A stretch of 64,000 nt of DNA, taken from NCBI GenBank assembly GCA_023382975.1, contig JAHDXO010000010.1, positions 62,001 to 126,000 on the forward strand, written 5' to 3'. The stretch comes from Pirellulaceae bacterium (GTDB lineage: Bacteria; Planctomycetota; Planctomycetia; Pirellulales; Pirellulaceae). The position numbers and the translations under genes were made by a program. A model generated the notes under the pieces. The model was given only the letters and a program-made list of their open reading frames with translations, was not told the DNA's origin and did no database searches. Of the stretch, positions 8,591 to 17,539 are shown in pieces. Each line of letters starts with the position of its first letter. Position 1 is the stretch's first letter.

Positions 8591-9208
8591 ATGACAAACG
8601 ACATCAAAGATGGCTTTACGTCTGCCGACAATCCATACGCTTCGCCGTTGAGGCAGTGGATTTATCGCTATCTGGACCGAGAGTTCCCGGTCGCGAAGAC
8701 TTATCGTTCGGATCAAGGTGAGGAAGCCGATATTCAGAAATTTGAGACTTGGACACAATGCACCCAAAGGAAAGACAGGGCAGACAAGTTCAAATACAAG
8801 TACCTGCCGGACATCTGGGCAGGGAAAGCCACGTTCTCGACATGCACATCTTTCGTCGCAATTTTGGTGACCAGGATTAAGCAACACGGTGGTGTCAAAG
8901 GAGGTCCAGTCTTTCAGACGTTCAACCTATCGCTTAACAAGAAAGGTTGGAACACCTATCCAAACGCAGAAAAGAGTCCCGAGGTTGGAGATATTTTCGC
9001 AGTCGGTTCACCGTCAAATATGAAACACGTAGGAGTTATCCTGAACTCAGTTGGGAAGTTATGGATAACGGTTGAAGCAGGCGGAGGACTAATCGGACAG
9101 TATCAATCGATCACACGTTCGGGCTGGCATCCTCCTAACCCAGGCATTTGCGGATGGATCGACATTGACGAGTACTTTGATACCTGGTCGGACAAGAGCC
9201 GCACGTAA
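8591..9208 (+). CDS. NlpC/P60- or CHAP-like putative cysteine hydrolase
   Basis: A 205-residue protein. The ATG at 8591 has GGGAG eight bases upstream; an in-frame TTG at 8570 lies further out. The arrangement fits a papain-like cell-wall amidase: a Cys in FSTCTSFVAILVTRI heading a helix, then SPEVGDIFAVGSPSNMKHVGVIL, where 'GD...HVGVI' is the usual second motif supplying the His, then VEAGGGLIGQYQSITR. There is no signal peptide, so it would act in the cytoplasm or be exported by another route. Base composition is clearly more AT-rich than the surroundings and it sits next to an insertion sequence, suggesting recent acquisition. It could also be a phage-type or effector hydrolase. The assignment rests on motif order only. 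Confidence 0.6.
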   Translation: MTNDIKDGFTSADNPYASPLRQWIYRYLDREFPVAKTYRSDQGEEADIQKFETWTQCTQRKDRADKFKYKYLPDIWAGKATFSTCTSFVAILVTRIKQHGGVKGGPVFQTFNLSLNKKGWNTYPNAEKSPEVGDIFAVGSPSNMKHVGVILNSVGKLWITVEAGGGLIGQYQSITRSGWHPPNPGICGWIDIDEYFDTWSDKSRT

Positions 9209-9390
9209 CAGACCTCGTTCATTCCGATCAGGAAAGTGGCCGTGAATGATGCCTTCTTCCATGAATGGAATTTGATTGGGACTGGACGCTGCTTCATCAA
9301 AATTGGGCTTACGAAGGATTCCTCTCGCTCGCTCGTCGGACTCTGGTAATTCCTTTGTGTGGCGGACCCATCGCATTGAGATCGGGATAT

Positions 9391-10974
9391 CTACCCAGAT
9401 CGCGTGCCCCGCTGTTTGACCTTGAGCAGACGCATTACAAGGACCGCAAGAAGAAAGAAGCTTGCGAGCATGACCAGACAGATGCCGGCGACTTGATCGT
9501 CCACGCCGGCGTGAAGTAGGCCGAAAACGCGGATCGGGATCGTGGTGACTCCGGCGGGAACCACGAGGATGCTGCAGGCCAGGTCGCCGGTGGCCACCGC
9601 GAAGGCGACCAGCCAGACGGCCAGCAACGAAGCGATCCGCGGCGGCACGGCGATCCACCAGAATTGGCGCCACGTTCCCGCGCCGTCGCAAGCCGCTGCA
9701 TCCAAGACGTCACTGGCGATGGAACTCAACACGTGCCAACCGAACAGAATGGTGATGGGCAGCGTCCGCACCAACATCGCCAAGACCGGGGCGAACAAGG
9801 TCCGGTCGTACAGCCAGATCAACCCCGGCGGAAAAGGCCGGTCCAACAACCAGATGATGCTCAATCCGATCAGCGGGCCCGGGATGGCAAGACCGGTCGC
9901 GGCGATGGCCACCGCCGGCACGGATCGCCAACCGCCTCGGCGGGCAAGCCACGCCAGAGGCAGCCCCAGAGCGACGGCTGCCGTCGCTGTGACCGCGCCC
10001 AGCACAGCCGTCCAGCCAAACTCTTCGCCGTACCTCCAAGGAACCGCTGCCACCGTTTCCCAAAGTGCGGCGATCGTCCACAGCCGCTGACGCTGGCCAT
10101 CGTCAATCTGGACCGTCACGCCCGCTTTGTAGACCAAGTTCCCCAGCGGCACGGCGATAAGGAGCAGCAGGACGCCCGACTGAGCAATCACCATCAGCCA
10201 TCGCCAGCGTCCAAGGCGAAAAATCCAAGGCGGCCGCGGCGGCGTGCGGAACGACGGCGCGAGCGAAGCCGCGACCACGAATCCGATCACGACCAACCAC
10301 GTGACGGCCACCATGCCCGGCAGCACCCGCATCGCGCTGTCGGACAGATCGTCACCCAGCGCAAAGCCGGTGTACAGCACCTCGGCGTAAGTTCGCACCC
10401 GGTACAAATCCGTCACCGTCATCTCGGCCGCCGTTCCCAGCAGCACCCACAAGGCCGCGACCGCCAGCGCGGGACGAAGTCGTCGCAACGTCACGTGCCA
10501 CAACACTTGTCGGGCCGTGCCGTCCAGCAACGCATCTTCTTCGAGCGACGCCTCGACATGCCGCGCGGCGGCGGCGACCAACAGCATCACCCAGGGGATC
10601 GCCGCCATCGCGTGGATCCAGATCGCCGCCCGCCAACCGGCAAGCCACGGCTCCGCCGGGCTGGATTGCACCAATGTGTACCAGCCGATCTGGCCGAATC
10701 CCGCGTCCCAAGCGGCCGCGGTCAGGTACAGCGGGACGAACAGCAGGGCCAGCAGCGCGGGCGTCATCGCGCGACGGCCCGGCAAATCGGTGCGAGTCAG
10801 CGAAATGGCCAGACATGTCCCCAGCGGCACCGCGATCAGGCACACCCCAAGGCTCAGCAGCACCGTGTTCCGCATCAGTACCCACGGCTGCGGCTCGCCG
10901 TACAGCCACCAAGCCGTCAACCCCGCAGCGGTTGCGGCGACAAGGATCGCGGCGGCGATGGTGTTCCTACTCAT
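9391..10974 (-). CDS. Two-domain ABC transporter permease (iron/thiamine FbpB-ThiP-like)
   Basis: A 527-residue integral membrane protein with about 12 predicted helices in two homologous halves. Each half has an EAA-type cytoplasmic loop that contacts the ATPase: EDALLDGTARQVLWHVTLR in the first and DAAACDGAGTWRQFWWIAVP in the second. This double arrangement is typical of Fe3+ (FbpB/SfuB) and thiamine (ThiP) importers. No ATP-binding subunit or substrate-binding protein is encoded nearby, so its partners must lie elsewhere. The substrate is not determinable from sequence here. A palindromic repeat sits 17 bases before the ATG. Confidence 0.88.
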   Translation of the reverse strand: MSRNTIAAAILVAATAAGLTAWWLYGEPQPWVLMRNTVLLSLGVCLIAVPLGTCLAISLTRTDLPGRRAMTPALLALLFVPLYLTAAAWDAGFGQIGWYTLVQSSPAEPWLAGWRAAIWIHAMAAIPWVMLLVAAAARHVEASLEEDALLDGTARQVLWHVTLRRLRPALAVAALWVLLGTAAEMTVTDLYRVRTYAEVLYTGFALGDDLSDSAMRVLPGMVAVTWLVVIGFVVAASLAPSFRTPPRPPWIFRLGRWRWLMVIAQSGVLLLLIAVPLGNLVYKAGVTVQIDDGQRQRLWTIAALWETVAAVPWRYGEEFGWTAVLGAVTATAAVALGLPLAWLARRGGWRSVPAVAIAATGLAIPGPLIGLSIIWLLDRPFPPGLIWLYDRTLFAPVLAMLVRTLPITILFGWHVLSSIASDVLDAAACDGAGTWRQFWWIAVPPRIASLLAVWLVAFAVATGDLACSILVVPAGVTTIPIRVFGLLHAGVDDQVAGICLVMLASFFLLAVLVMRLLKVKQRGTRSG

Positions 10975-10990
10975 TCGTATTCACCCGTAG

Positions 10991-11010
10991 CCGAATTCGT
11001 GAGAATTCGG
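10991..11010. repeat. Dispersed palindrome, copy A
   Basis: Arms CCGAATTC and GAATTCGG around a GTGA loop form a perfect 8-bp stem. The wider context GTAGC...GAC recurs at 23507, 28239 and 36758. It lies 17 bases upstream of the ABC permease start, between that gene and trmL. Confidence 0.8.
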
Positions 11011-11032
11011 ACGACATCCACACTTGCCTGCC

Positions 11033-11506
11033 TCACCCCGTTCCCACCTGAATCTGCCGCAGCGCTTCGTAAGCCGCCACCGCGACCGAGCACGCCAAAT
11101 TCAAGCTCCTCGCTTCTTCTCGCATGGGAATCCGCAGACATCGCTGCGGATCCGCCTGAAGCAGCGACGGCGGCAGTCCCCGCGATTCGCTGCCGAAAAC
11201 CAGGACATCCCCTCGTGAGAATTCCGCCGCGGTGTAGCACCGCTGCCCGGTCTTGGTCATCAGCCACATCGGCCGGTCCGGCAATCGCTGTTGAAGCGTG
11301 TCCCAATCCGCGACGATCTCCCAATCCAGATGCTGCCAGTAATCCATCCCCGCGCGCCGCAGACGCCGCTCGTCCAAGCGAAAACCAAGCGGCCGAACCA
11401 GCCACAGTTTCGCATCGACCGCCACGCACGTCCGCCCGATATTCCCCGTGTTCTGCGGGATCTCCGGCTCGAACAACACAATATGCAACAGATGTTCGTC
11501 GAGCAT
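11033..11506 (-). CDS. trmL: tRNA (cytidine/uridine-2'-O-)-methyltransferase TrmL
   Basis: A 157-residue SPOUT-class methyltransferase of the normal TrmL length. It methylates the wobble ribose of tRNA-Leu (position 34) using S-adenosylmethionine. Visible motifs are the N-terminal LFEPEIPQNTGNIGRTC, the central VLVFGSESRGLPPSLL and the C-terminal SLNLACSVAVAAYEALRQ, which forms part of the trefoil knot that holds the cofactor. The protein normally dimerises. It is a housekeeping gene, separated from the ABC permease by about 60 bases that hold the palindromic repeat, and probably has its own promoter. Confidence 0.96.
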   Translation of the reverse strand: MLDEHLLHIVLFEPEIPQNTGNIGRTCVAVDAKLWLVRPLGFRLDERRLRRAGMDYWQHLDWEIVADWDTLQQRLPDRPMWLMTKTGQRCYTAAEFSRGDVLVFGSESRGLPPSLLQADPQRCLRIPMREEARSLNLACSVAVAAYEALRQIQVGTG

Positions 11507-11663
11507 GGGAGTGGGTACGCGGAAGTAGGCACGTGGGGTTGTTCAGAGAATAACACAGTGAAGCATAGAACGGCAACCCTCCAATAGCATCACGCTAACT
11601 CTTGAACACAAATAGGAAGCTGAGCGATCTAAGTTGGGTCGTGTTCATGTTGTTGCCAGACAC

Positions 11664-14600
11664 TTACTCCCGTTTCTGCCGCACGATCCGTAAACCTTCC
11701 CAGGCGGAGAGGATACCGTTTTCACGAGCCACCGTCACGCGGAAGTACGCTTCCATCGAGAACAGATCCTTAGTGATCAGTTTGGGGTCATGGTCACGGA
11801 TCGCATCGAATGCTGCAACGAAGAATCGCCGCCAAGCGGATGCCGTTGCCACAAACGACTCGGATTCCAGCACGGGCAGCAACGCAGTCAGGCATATCGC
11901 TCGCCGGCGGATCAGCGGATCGGATGAGTTGGTGAGTTCTACCCATCGGCGGCGTACGTTCTGACCGAAGATGGATACCGCGTCGCCGGTAAAGGGAATT
12001 TCCAAGTTCGGAGGGAAGTCGTCGCCAAAGTCCCGTGCGAGGTCGCGGGAAAGGGCGCTGGCGCGGGCGTAGTCGCGGGCGCGGGCGTAGTCGTAGTCGT
12101 AGTCGAGGGCGAGGTTCAGGTCGGGGTCGCGATCGAGGGCGCGATCGAGGGCGCGGGCGAGGGCGTAGTCGAGGGCGGGGTCGGGTTGGAGGTCGAGGTC
12201 GAGGGCGAGGGCACGGTCGAGGGCACGGGCGATGGCGCGGGCGAGGTCGGGGCCGAGTTCGCGGGCGCCGCCGCCTCGGACGTCGTAGTCGCAGGCTTGG
12301 GCATGGGCGTATTCGCGGGCGCGGGCGTGGCCGAATTCGCGGGCGTAGTCGTGGGCGAGGACGAAGTTGAGGTTGCGGATGAAGTTGCGGGCGCGGGCGC
12401 GGTCGGATTCGCGTTCGCAGACGCGGACGCGAAAGACTTGTAGGACTTTCCGGCAGGGAACATTCCAACCTGTCGCTTTGATCCATGCGTCGAGCGACTC
12501 GATAATCCGCCCTTCTACATCTGGAGTCGTAAACCAGCCATAGTAGGTGAGCGGTACTAAAACTCCATCGGAATGGCATCCGTTCGCGAGCGTTGCCAAA
12601 TCACCAGGAGTCGGTAAGGAATGCGACCATTCGGGAAAACGCTCGTTAAGCCACTCGCAGTAACGCTTGCCGTCCTTCGCTCGGACTCCTGCAATCGGTT
12701 GCTCCCCCGTGCCTCGGAACCACTCTTGTTTCCAATGCATGGGAAAGTAGTCAGAGCATTCGCGCGGTTCCAGGCTCAACAAAAACTGCTGATACTCCGC
12801 TTGTGACACCCAACCGCTCAACTGCCGTTCGTTGTCGGCATTTAGCAGGTGGAATCCGCCTTCATGGTGATGCCACAAGAGTGCCTCGGCGGCCGGCTGG
12901 AAGATTTCCTTGTCCGTCGAAGCCAGGGCATTGGTTAGAGCCTGATCGAGTCGCTCGCGCACCGTTGGGCTCAAGCTCGGCTTCTCCGCATGGACAACCA
13001 AGGCCAAGGCCAAGGCGGGTGGCGATGCGGCGTCAAGTGCGGCGCTTACGATGGGACTGGCGTCGCTGGCTCGGGTGGCGTACAGCAACAGCGTCTCCCG
13101 CCACCAACTGTCGCCGACTTTCGAACCCCAGTCGGTCGGCGCGACATCGGGTCGCTGCGCCCACAAATCGGCACACAGGTACTCCTGAAAACTCAGATGA
13201 GCGAAACTCCACAGTCCGGGCGTCAGCTCCAGCAGCAGACCACTGCTCTCTTGCAGGCGGTCCAGGAACGAAGTCGCCTCGGATTTCGCGACACCCAAGA
13301 GAGACAGAGGCTCGGTGATCACGCGAACGGTTTCCTCCGTGTTCAGTTCCTTGATGTGCTGCTCCATCATGTGTCTTGCCAGATGGCGAAGCACTTCCAG
13401 TTTCTGCTCGCCGCGATGCTCGTCCGCGATCCCCTTCGTTTGCCGCCAACGTTCGAGCAACACCTGGCAAATCTCGGCGTACAGTTGGCCCCGACTGCCC
13501 GGCAGAGCGCCGTGGTAACGATGCACCATGCATACCATGGTCAGCAGCAGCGGATTCCCCGTCAGCACGGCCAGTCGCGGGTTGTCCGACAACCGGCCGC
13601 GGAGGTCTGCAGCATCCCGGCGGGCACGAGCCCGCACATCGGCGTTGTCCCGGTTGCCGTGGCTCACCACTTCATTCGCATGGCACCATTGCTCGATGAA
13701 CCGACGGGTGTCGTGAAAATCGAACGGCTGGACTTCCAGAACATGAGCCCGCTCCAAGGGTGCCGCGCGATACCCTGCAGGCCGGGCGGAGACCAGCGAA
13801 ATCCCTCCAGTCGCCGCAGCCTGGGCGATCTGTTGATCCAGCCATGCCGACACCTTTTGTCGCTGCGATACATCGGCGACCTCGTCCAATCCATCCCAAA
13901 GGAGGATACATCGTCCGGAACGGATTCTCGCTTCGATCCAGCCTTTGGGGAAACTTACGTTCAGACCGTACAGATCTTCCTTCAGGATTTTTTCGAGGAT
14001 CTTCGGCAGCGGTGGCGGTCTATCCTTGGCCAGTTCTCGCCACACCTTGCGCAACTCGATGAAGAACGGCACGCGGCCCCGCATTTTCTTCCGCCACTGG
14101 CGATTGCGAGCGTAGGTTAGCAAGACATGTTGCAGCAGAGTCGTCTTACCGCAGCCTGGGGCCCCGATGATGGCCAGCGCAAACCCGGAACGTAGGGTGC
14201 GCAGGTGTTCCCAAAAAGATGCCCGCCCGTGAATTTCGCGAGTCACCGGGTTCAGATTCGGTTGGTTCAGATTCACATCGCCGGTGGCTTTCAAGTCGAC
14301 GTACACCTTGTCGAGATCCAACCGGTTGGCGTTGATCAAGCCCAAACCTTTGTCGTTGAACAAACCATAGGCGCGCCGAACCTCGCGCAAATAGCGCCCG
14401 GTGAAACCCGGCGACCATGCGCGCAACCATCCCGCGATTGCATCCCTGCCTCGCGCTGCAACATCCGCCGCTTTGCGCGGCATCGCGCGCAACACGTTTG
14501 CTGCACCCCGGACAGCATCGTCTTCGACCTCCTTCCAGACCCTGATCGCAAAGCCACTTACGAACAGCCACGCAGTGGCGAGCATGGCCGATGTGATCGG

Positions 14601-14711
14601 ACGATCCGCGATCTGGGTTTTGGCCAACACGGCTGTGACGAGCAACGGTGCCTGAGCCACCGTCAGCGTACCCAGGTACCTCAGCTTCGAAGTGTGTTCA
14701 CTGCCAGACAT
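11664..14711 (-). CDS. Membrane-anchored NACHT-type STAND NTPase with dipeptide-repeat region
   Basis: I use the ATG at 14711 (GGAGAGAG immediately upstream), giving 1015 residues; an in-frame TTG at 14816 is less likely. Two hydrophobic helices (about 12-33 and 41-59) anchor the N-terminus. The NACHT domain has Walker A GAPGCGKTT (about 183-191) and Walker B ILLWDGLDE (about 269-277), followed by the helical region typical of STAND proteins. Around 674-705, VRAKDGKRYCEWL...SLPTPGD weakly resembles FGE-sulfatase domains. Residues about 760-890 are dipeptide repeats of Arg/Leu/Tyr-Ala and Leu-Asp type, encoded by a GC-rich hexamer-like tract. Bacterial NACHT proteins are known antiphage sensors that oligomerise and trigger an effector. 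No classical effector domain is visible, so the membrane segment or a neighbour may serve. Upstream same-strand neighbours encode ASCH and GNAT-PIN proteins. Confidence 0.88.
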   Translation of the reverse strand: MSGSEHTSKLRYLGTLTVAQAPLLVTAVLAKTQIADRPITSAMLATAWLFVSGFAIRVWKEVEDDAVRGAANVLRAMPRKAADVAARGRDAIAGWLRAWSPGFTGRYLREVRRAYGLFNDKGLGLINANRLDLDKVYVDLKATGDVNLNQPNLNPVTREIHGRASFWEHLRTLRSGFALAIIGAPGCGKTTLLQHVLLTYARNRQWRKKMRGRVPFFIELRKVWRELAKDRPPPLPKILEKILKEDLYGLNVSFPKGWIEARIRSGRCILLWDGLDEVADVSQRQKVSAWLDQQIAQAAATGGISLVSARPAGYRAAPLERAHVLEVQPFDFHDTRRFIEQWCHANEVVSHGNRDNADVRARARRDAADLRGRLSDNPRLAVLTGNPLLLTMVCMVHRYHGALPGSRGQLYAEICQVLLERWRQTKGIADEHRGEQKLEVLRHLARHMMEQHIKELNTEETVRVITEPLSLLGVAKSEATSFLDRLQESSGLLLELTPGLWSFAHLSFQEYLCADLWAQRPDVAPTDWGSKVGDSWWRETLLLYATRASDASPIVSAALDAASPPALALALVVHAEKPSLSPTVRERLDQALTNALASTDKEIFQPAAEALLWHHHEGGFHLLNADNERQLSGWVSQAEYQQFLLSLEPRECSDYFPMHWKQEWFRGTGEQPIAGVRAKDGKRYCEWLNERFPEWSHSLPTPGDLATLANGCHSDGVLVPLTYYGWFTTPDVEGRIIESLDAWIKATGWNVPCRKVLQVFRVRVCERESDRARARNFIRNLNFVLAHDYAREFGHARAREYAHAQACDYDVRGGGARELGPDLARAIARALDRALALDLDLQPDPALDYALARALDRALDRDPDLNLALDYDYDYARARDYARASALSRDLARDFGDDFPPNLEIPFTGDAVSIFGQNVRRRWVELTNSSDPLIRRRAICLTALLPVLESESFVATASAWRRFFVAAFDAIRDHDPKLITKDLFSMEAYFRVTVARENGILSAWEGLRIVRQKRE
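12050..12430 (-). repeat. GC-rich hexamer-like tandem tract inside the NACHT gene
   Basis: About 380 bases built from interspersed six-base units of the form GCGGGC, GAGGGC and GTAGTC on the plus strand. They encode alternating dipeptides (RA, LD, YA, RD) on the minus strand. Such tracts are prone to slippage; because the unit is six bases, changes in number keep the reading frame. Confidence 0.75.
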
Positions 14712-14939
14712 CTCTCTCCAATCCGAGAACGTTGAGTCAGCATTCCACAAGCAGCCAGACCGGACCTCCTGCAATTCGACCCGGCCGTCCGAAACCGCCT
14801 TCAGACAGCGATCCAACGCGGTCCGATTGTATTCCGAGGTTCGTCGAGTGGGCTAGTGGCCTCGAATCGGAGGTGCTGCAATGCCTCGCCATCGCCACAG
14901 AACCGTACCCCTCGATCCACGCGTTCCCAACGTTCCGGA

Positions 14940-15401
14940 TCAGGGTGCCGAACGGCTCGGCTGGGCAGAGTCGCACTTGTTTGGATCTGTCCGTAGCTGC
15001 TCGATTAACCCCGCTTCATCCAAGTTCAGGTAACGGTAACTTTGTGGAGGATGAAAACCAGGCCAAACTGCGCGAAGTTCCTGGAGCGTTGCAGGACGTT
15101 TGAACCGAACCGGATCTGCTAATTCGATTCCGATGGCGGCCTCGCTCCCTGCGAAGTATTCGTCGTATTGCTGCCGGTCGATACCCGCCTCGCTGCCCAC
15201 TGTCATCCATAGCATGCACGGAGTGCTTTGTCGAACCGCAACAACGCGGACAATGCCCACAAGCTCGCAACGGGGCTTTGTAGCGTAAACGGCGATCATG
15301 TCACCGGATTGAAGCCGCGGTTTTCGTCGTCGCAATTCGACACGTTTTTGTCCCGCAAAAATCTTGTCCACGAATTCCGGCCGGATGGAAAGAAGCAACA
15401 T
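14940..15401 (-). CDS. ASCH-domain protein (PUA-like, putative RNA-binding)
   Basis: A 153-residue protein whose first 90 residues match the ASCH pattern: LLLSIRPEFVDKIFAGQKRVELRRRKP, then GDMIAVYATKPRCELVGIVRV. ASCH domains are PUA-related beta-barrels linked to RNA binding or to nuclease/amidohydrolase activity on modified nucleosides. The start at 15401 is two bases after the stop of the GNAT-PIN gene, so the two are almost certainly co-transcribed and possibly coupled. The C-terminal third (FHPPQSYRYLNLDEAGLIEQL) is of unknown role. It could modulate the PIN nuclease or recognise the same RNA substrate; this is inferred from the pairing alone. Confidence 0.82.
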   Translation of the reverse strand: MLLLSIRPEFVDKIFAGQKRVELRRRKPRLQSGDMIAVYATKPRCELVGIVRVVAVRQSTPCMLWMTVGSEAGIDRQQYDEYFAGSEAAIGIELADPVRFKRPATLQELRAVWPGFHPPQSYRYLNLDEAGLIEQLRTDPNKCDSAQPSRSAP

Positions 15402-15403
15402 GG

Positions 15404-17539
15404 CTAGACTCCCTGCCCCTGTGGTTTAGAATTCAATCCGCTGGCGTGCTGATAGATGGCGAAAAACGCCTCGTCCGAAATACGAGTAGCGGTCTGAAAC
15501 TGCGATCGTTGCCCGTATCGTTCCAAAATCAAGTTGGCTTCCTGAAAGCTCATGGGGTGCGAAAGTGGCTCGGTGTCGGTAAAGCCGATGCCCATAATGG
15601 GGCGCTCGCTGCCCCTGGCCTTCTGCCGCACGTCACGCCACTGATACACGCCCAAGTGCCGGAACCTACGGTATGTGGTTATCGCTGGGCCGATGACACG
15701 TTCGGTCATTCGCGAACAGGCCCGAATGCGACGGCTTCCCGGCCAATTGTCGTCCTGGCTTACGTACCAAAGAATTCGACCGCAATCGACGGTCGGTGGG
15801 CCAGACGCTGCCTTGTAGTACGCCGATTCAGGATTCAGAAGAAGATCCGTCTCGTCGTCCAGGAGCGGGCGGTTCCGCAAGTCGATGTCGAACAGGTCGG
15901 CCGCCCATCGAGGATCGATCGGAATGACATACGATTCGACAAACTCCGCAACGACTTTGCCTGGCCAGATGTGATGCTCGAACTCCAGTAGTTTGCTGGC
16001 TTCTTGAGCTTTAATAGCCGCATTCAGGTTGGCAATGAGGCCTGTGGCAAGTTCCTCTGGCAAAAACCGCTGTTTGGCGAGTTCAGTCAGGCGACGACGG
16101 ATTCCATCGGCTGACCAGATTCCCGGCAGGCAGAGTTTCCACCATTTTCCACCGCACGACAGAAAACCGAGATCCCGGAGTGCATCGGAGAACTGTTCAG
16201 TCGCTACCACATCGTCGAAACGGTAGACCGCAGCACCGAAGCTTGCCGACTGGCGCTGGATATCTGCCAGGAGGAAGCGAACCAGAGAACGTCCCAAGCG
16301 GGTGTCGACGATTGCGCGGTCAAGGCGAAAGCGTGCCAGAGAGGCAGTGATCTCGTCGCACTTCTCGACAACGTAGAAGGCGAGAGGCTGACCTTTCTTG
16401 TCGGAAACCTGTCGAACTTCGTGGGTGGCAGGGTGGGCGATCGCCGCGTTCACGCTCGCACGAAAGGAAGCGGGCTTTTCGTCCTTTCGAGGGTCGATGA
16501 ACGGTTCGAAGCGAAACTGACTGGCATCCGTCAGATGTGTCCTGACAACGCCGGACCCTTTCAGTTCCCGTTCTTGGTAGTCGCGTTCGTTGATCAGAAC
16601 GTCGTATTCTGTAATCAAGTCTGCCGGACGACCAACAAGGAGTCCGGTGCTGTCGTATATTTCGTCCCGCTTGGCTAGAATCTGCAGGTCACGCGTTGCG
16701 AAAGCGTCCGCTCCTCCCGCTATCGCGTAGGCCAAATGCCTGCGATCTGAGAGATCCTGGGCCGTGGTGGGCAACCCGAGTACTTGGGAAACGAGACGTT
16801 CCGCGACCGTTCGATCACTGTCTTTCGCACAGATTCGTTCCCAACGTTGGGCTTCGCGAACCAACGCTTCTTGCTCGGACTGATCTGGACCGCGTCTGAT
16901 ATCGTTGAACAGTTCGTCCGTGATGCATAGTTGTGTTTCGGCAGCAAGCCAGTCCTCGAGCAAGCCGGAGGACTCCGCGTGCTGTGGCCGTTCAGGTCTG
17001 ACCAAGTCAAGATAAACGTTGGCATCGACCGCTATCTTGAGCGATGCTTCATCGGTGGCCAACGCTGCGAAAAGCGGCATCGGGTCGAGTTCTCGCCGGA
17101 ACTCCGTCAGTCTACTGCCGGACGCCTTCTTCCCCGGTTTCTCACGAAACGCGACAAATCCCAAACGATGCCAAAGATGCCAAGCGGGAAAGTCGCGTCG
17201 ACACCACAGTCGAATTCTGGAAGCATTCTTTGCTCGTGCCACCAGCGATTCAATCAGGCGACTTGCGATTCCCCGACCGCGATAGCCTTCATCCACACAA
17301 AGGTGCGTTATTCGGATCTCGTGCCTGCGATTGCGGAAAAAAACAAGATACCCAGCTACGTTCTCGTCAACTCTTGCTCCTAGGATCTGCTTCTTCTCCG
17401 CCCGTTCCCTGAACGCTCCGTCCGTCAAGAAACCGAGTGTTTCACTGTTACGTCGCCAGATCACCTTAACCTGCCGCAATTCGGCGGAACCTTGAGCCAC
17501 AGGTTCTACAACGACTTGTTTCGATCCTGATGTAGCCAT
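15404..17539 (-). CDS. GNAT acetyltransferase - PIN nuclease - PUA-like multidomain protein
   Basis: A 711-residue fusion. Residues 20-150 are a GNAT acetyltransferase with the acetyl-CoA loop YRGRGIASRL (86-95). Residues 167-310 are a PIN-type nuclease with a full acidic set: D172 (VDANVYLDL), E209 (ITDELFND), D265 (LSDRRHLA) and D284 (FATRD). Residues about 320-475 look like a second, degenerate GNAT-like fold (FSDALRDLGFL, GKWWKLCLP). Residues about 575-665 (CGRILWYVSQ...RPIMGIGF) look PUA/EVE-like. GNAT toxins modify aminoacyl-tRNA and PIN toxins cut RNA, so both enzymes on one chain suggest action on RNA or ribosomes. It leads a compact pair with the ASCH gene. No antitoxin-like small gene is visible upstream. 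Domain borders are my estimates. Confidence 0.85.
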   Translation of the reverse strand: MATSGSKQVVVEPVAQGSAELRQVKVIWRRNSETLGFLTDGAFRERAEKKQILGARVDENVAGYLVFFRNRRHEIRITHLCVDEGYRGRGIASRLIESLVARAKNASRIRLWCRRDFPAWHLWHRLGFVAFREKPGKKASGSRLTEFRRELDPMPLFAALATDEASLKIAVDANVYLDLVRPERPQHAESSGLLEDWLAAETQLCITDELFNDIRRGPDQSEQEALVREAQRWERICAKDSDRTVAERLVSQVLGLPTTAQDLSDRRHLAYAIAGGADAFATRDLQILAKRDEIYDSTGLLVGRPADLITEYDVLINERDYQERELKGSGVVRTHLTDASQFRFEPFIDPRKDEKPASFRASVNAAIAHPATHEVRQVSDKKGQPLAFYVVEKCDEITASLARFRLDRAIVDTRLGRSLVRFLLADIQRQSASFGAAVYRFDDVVATEQFSDALRDLGFLSCGGKWWKLCLPGIWSADGIRRRLTELAKQRFLPEELATGLIANLNAAIKAQEASKLLEFEHHIWPGKVVAEFVESYVIPIDPRWAADLFDIDLRNRPLLDDETDLLLNPESAYYKAASGPPTVDCGRILWYVSQDDNWPGSRRIRACSRMTERVIGPAITTYRRFRHLGVYQWRDVRQKARGSERPIMGIGFTDTEPLSHPMSFQEANLILERYGQRSQFQTATRISDEAFFAIYQHASGLNSKPQGQGV

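Noticed and set aside
9664..11553. 629-codon plus-strand frame over the ABC permease and trmL
   Set aside because: It is rich in Arg, Gln and Pro, typical of antisense frames in high-GC DNA, and covers two clear minus-strand genes.
12035..12463. CRISPR-like array in the GC-rich repeat tract
   Set aside because: The units are only six bases, irregular and without spacers, and they lie inside a coding sequence.
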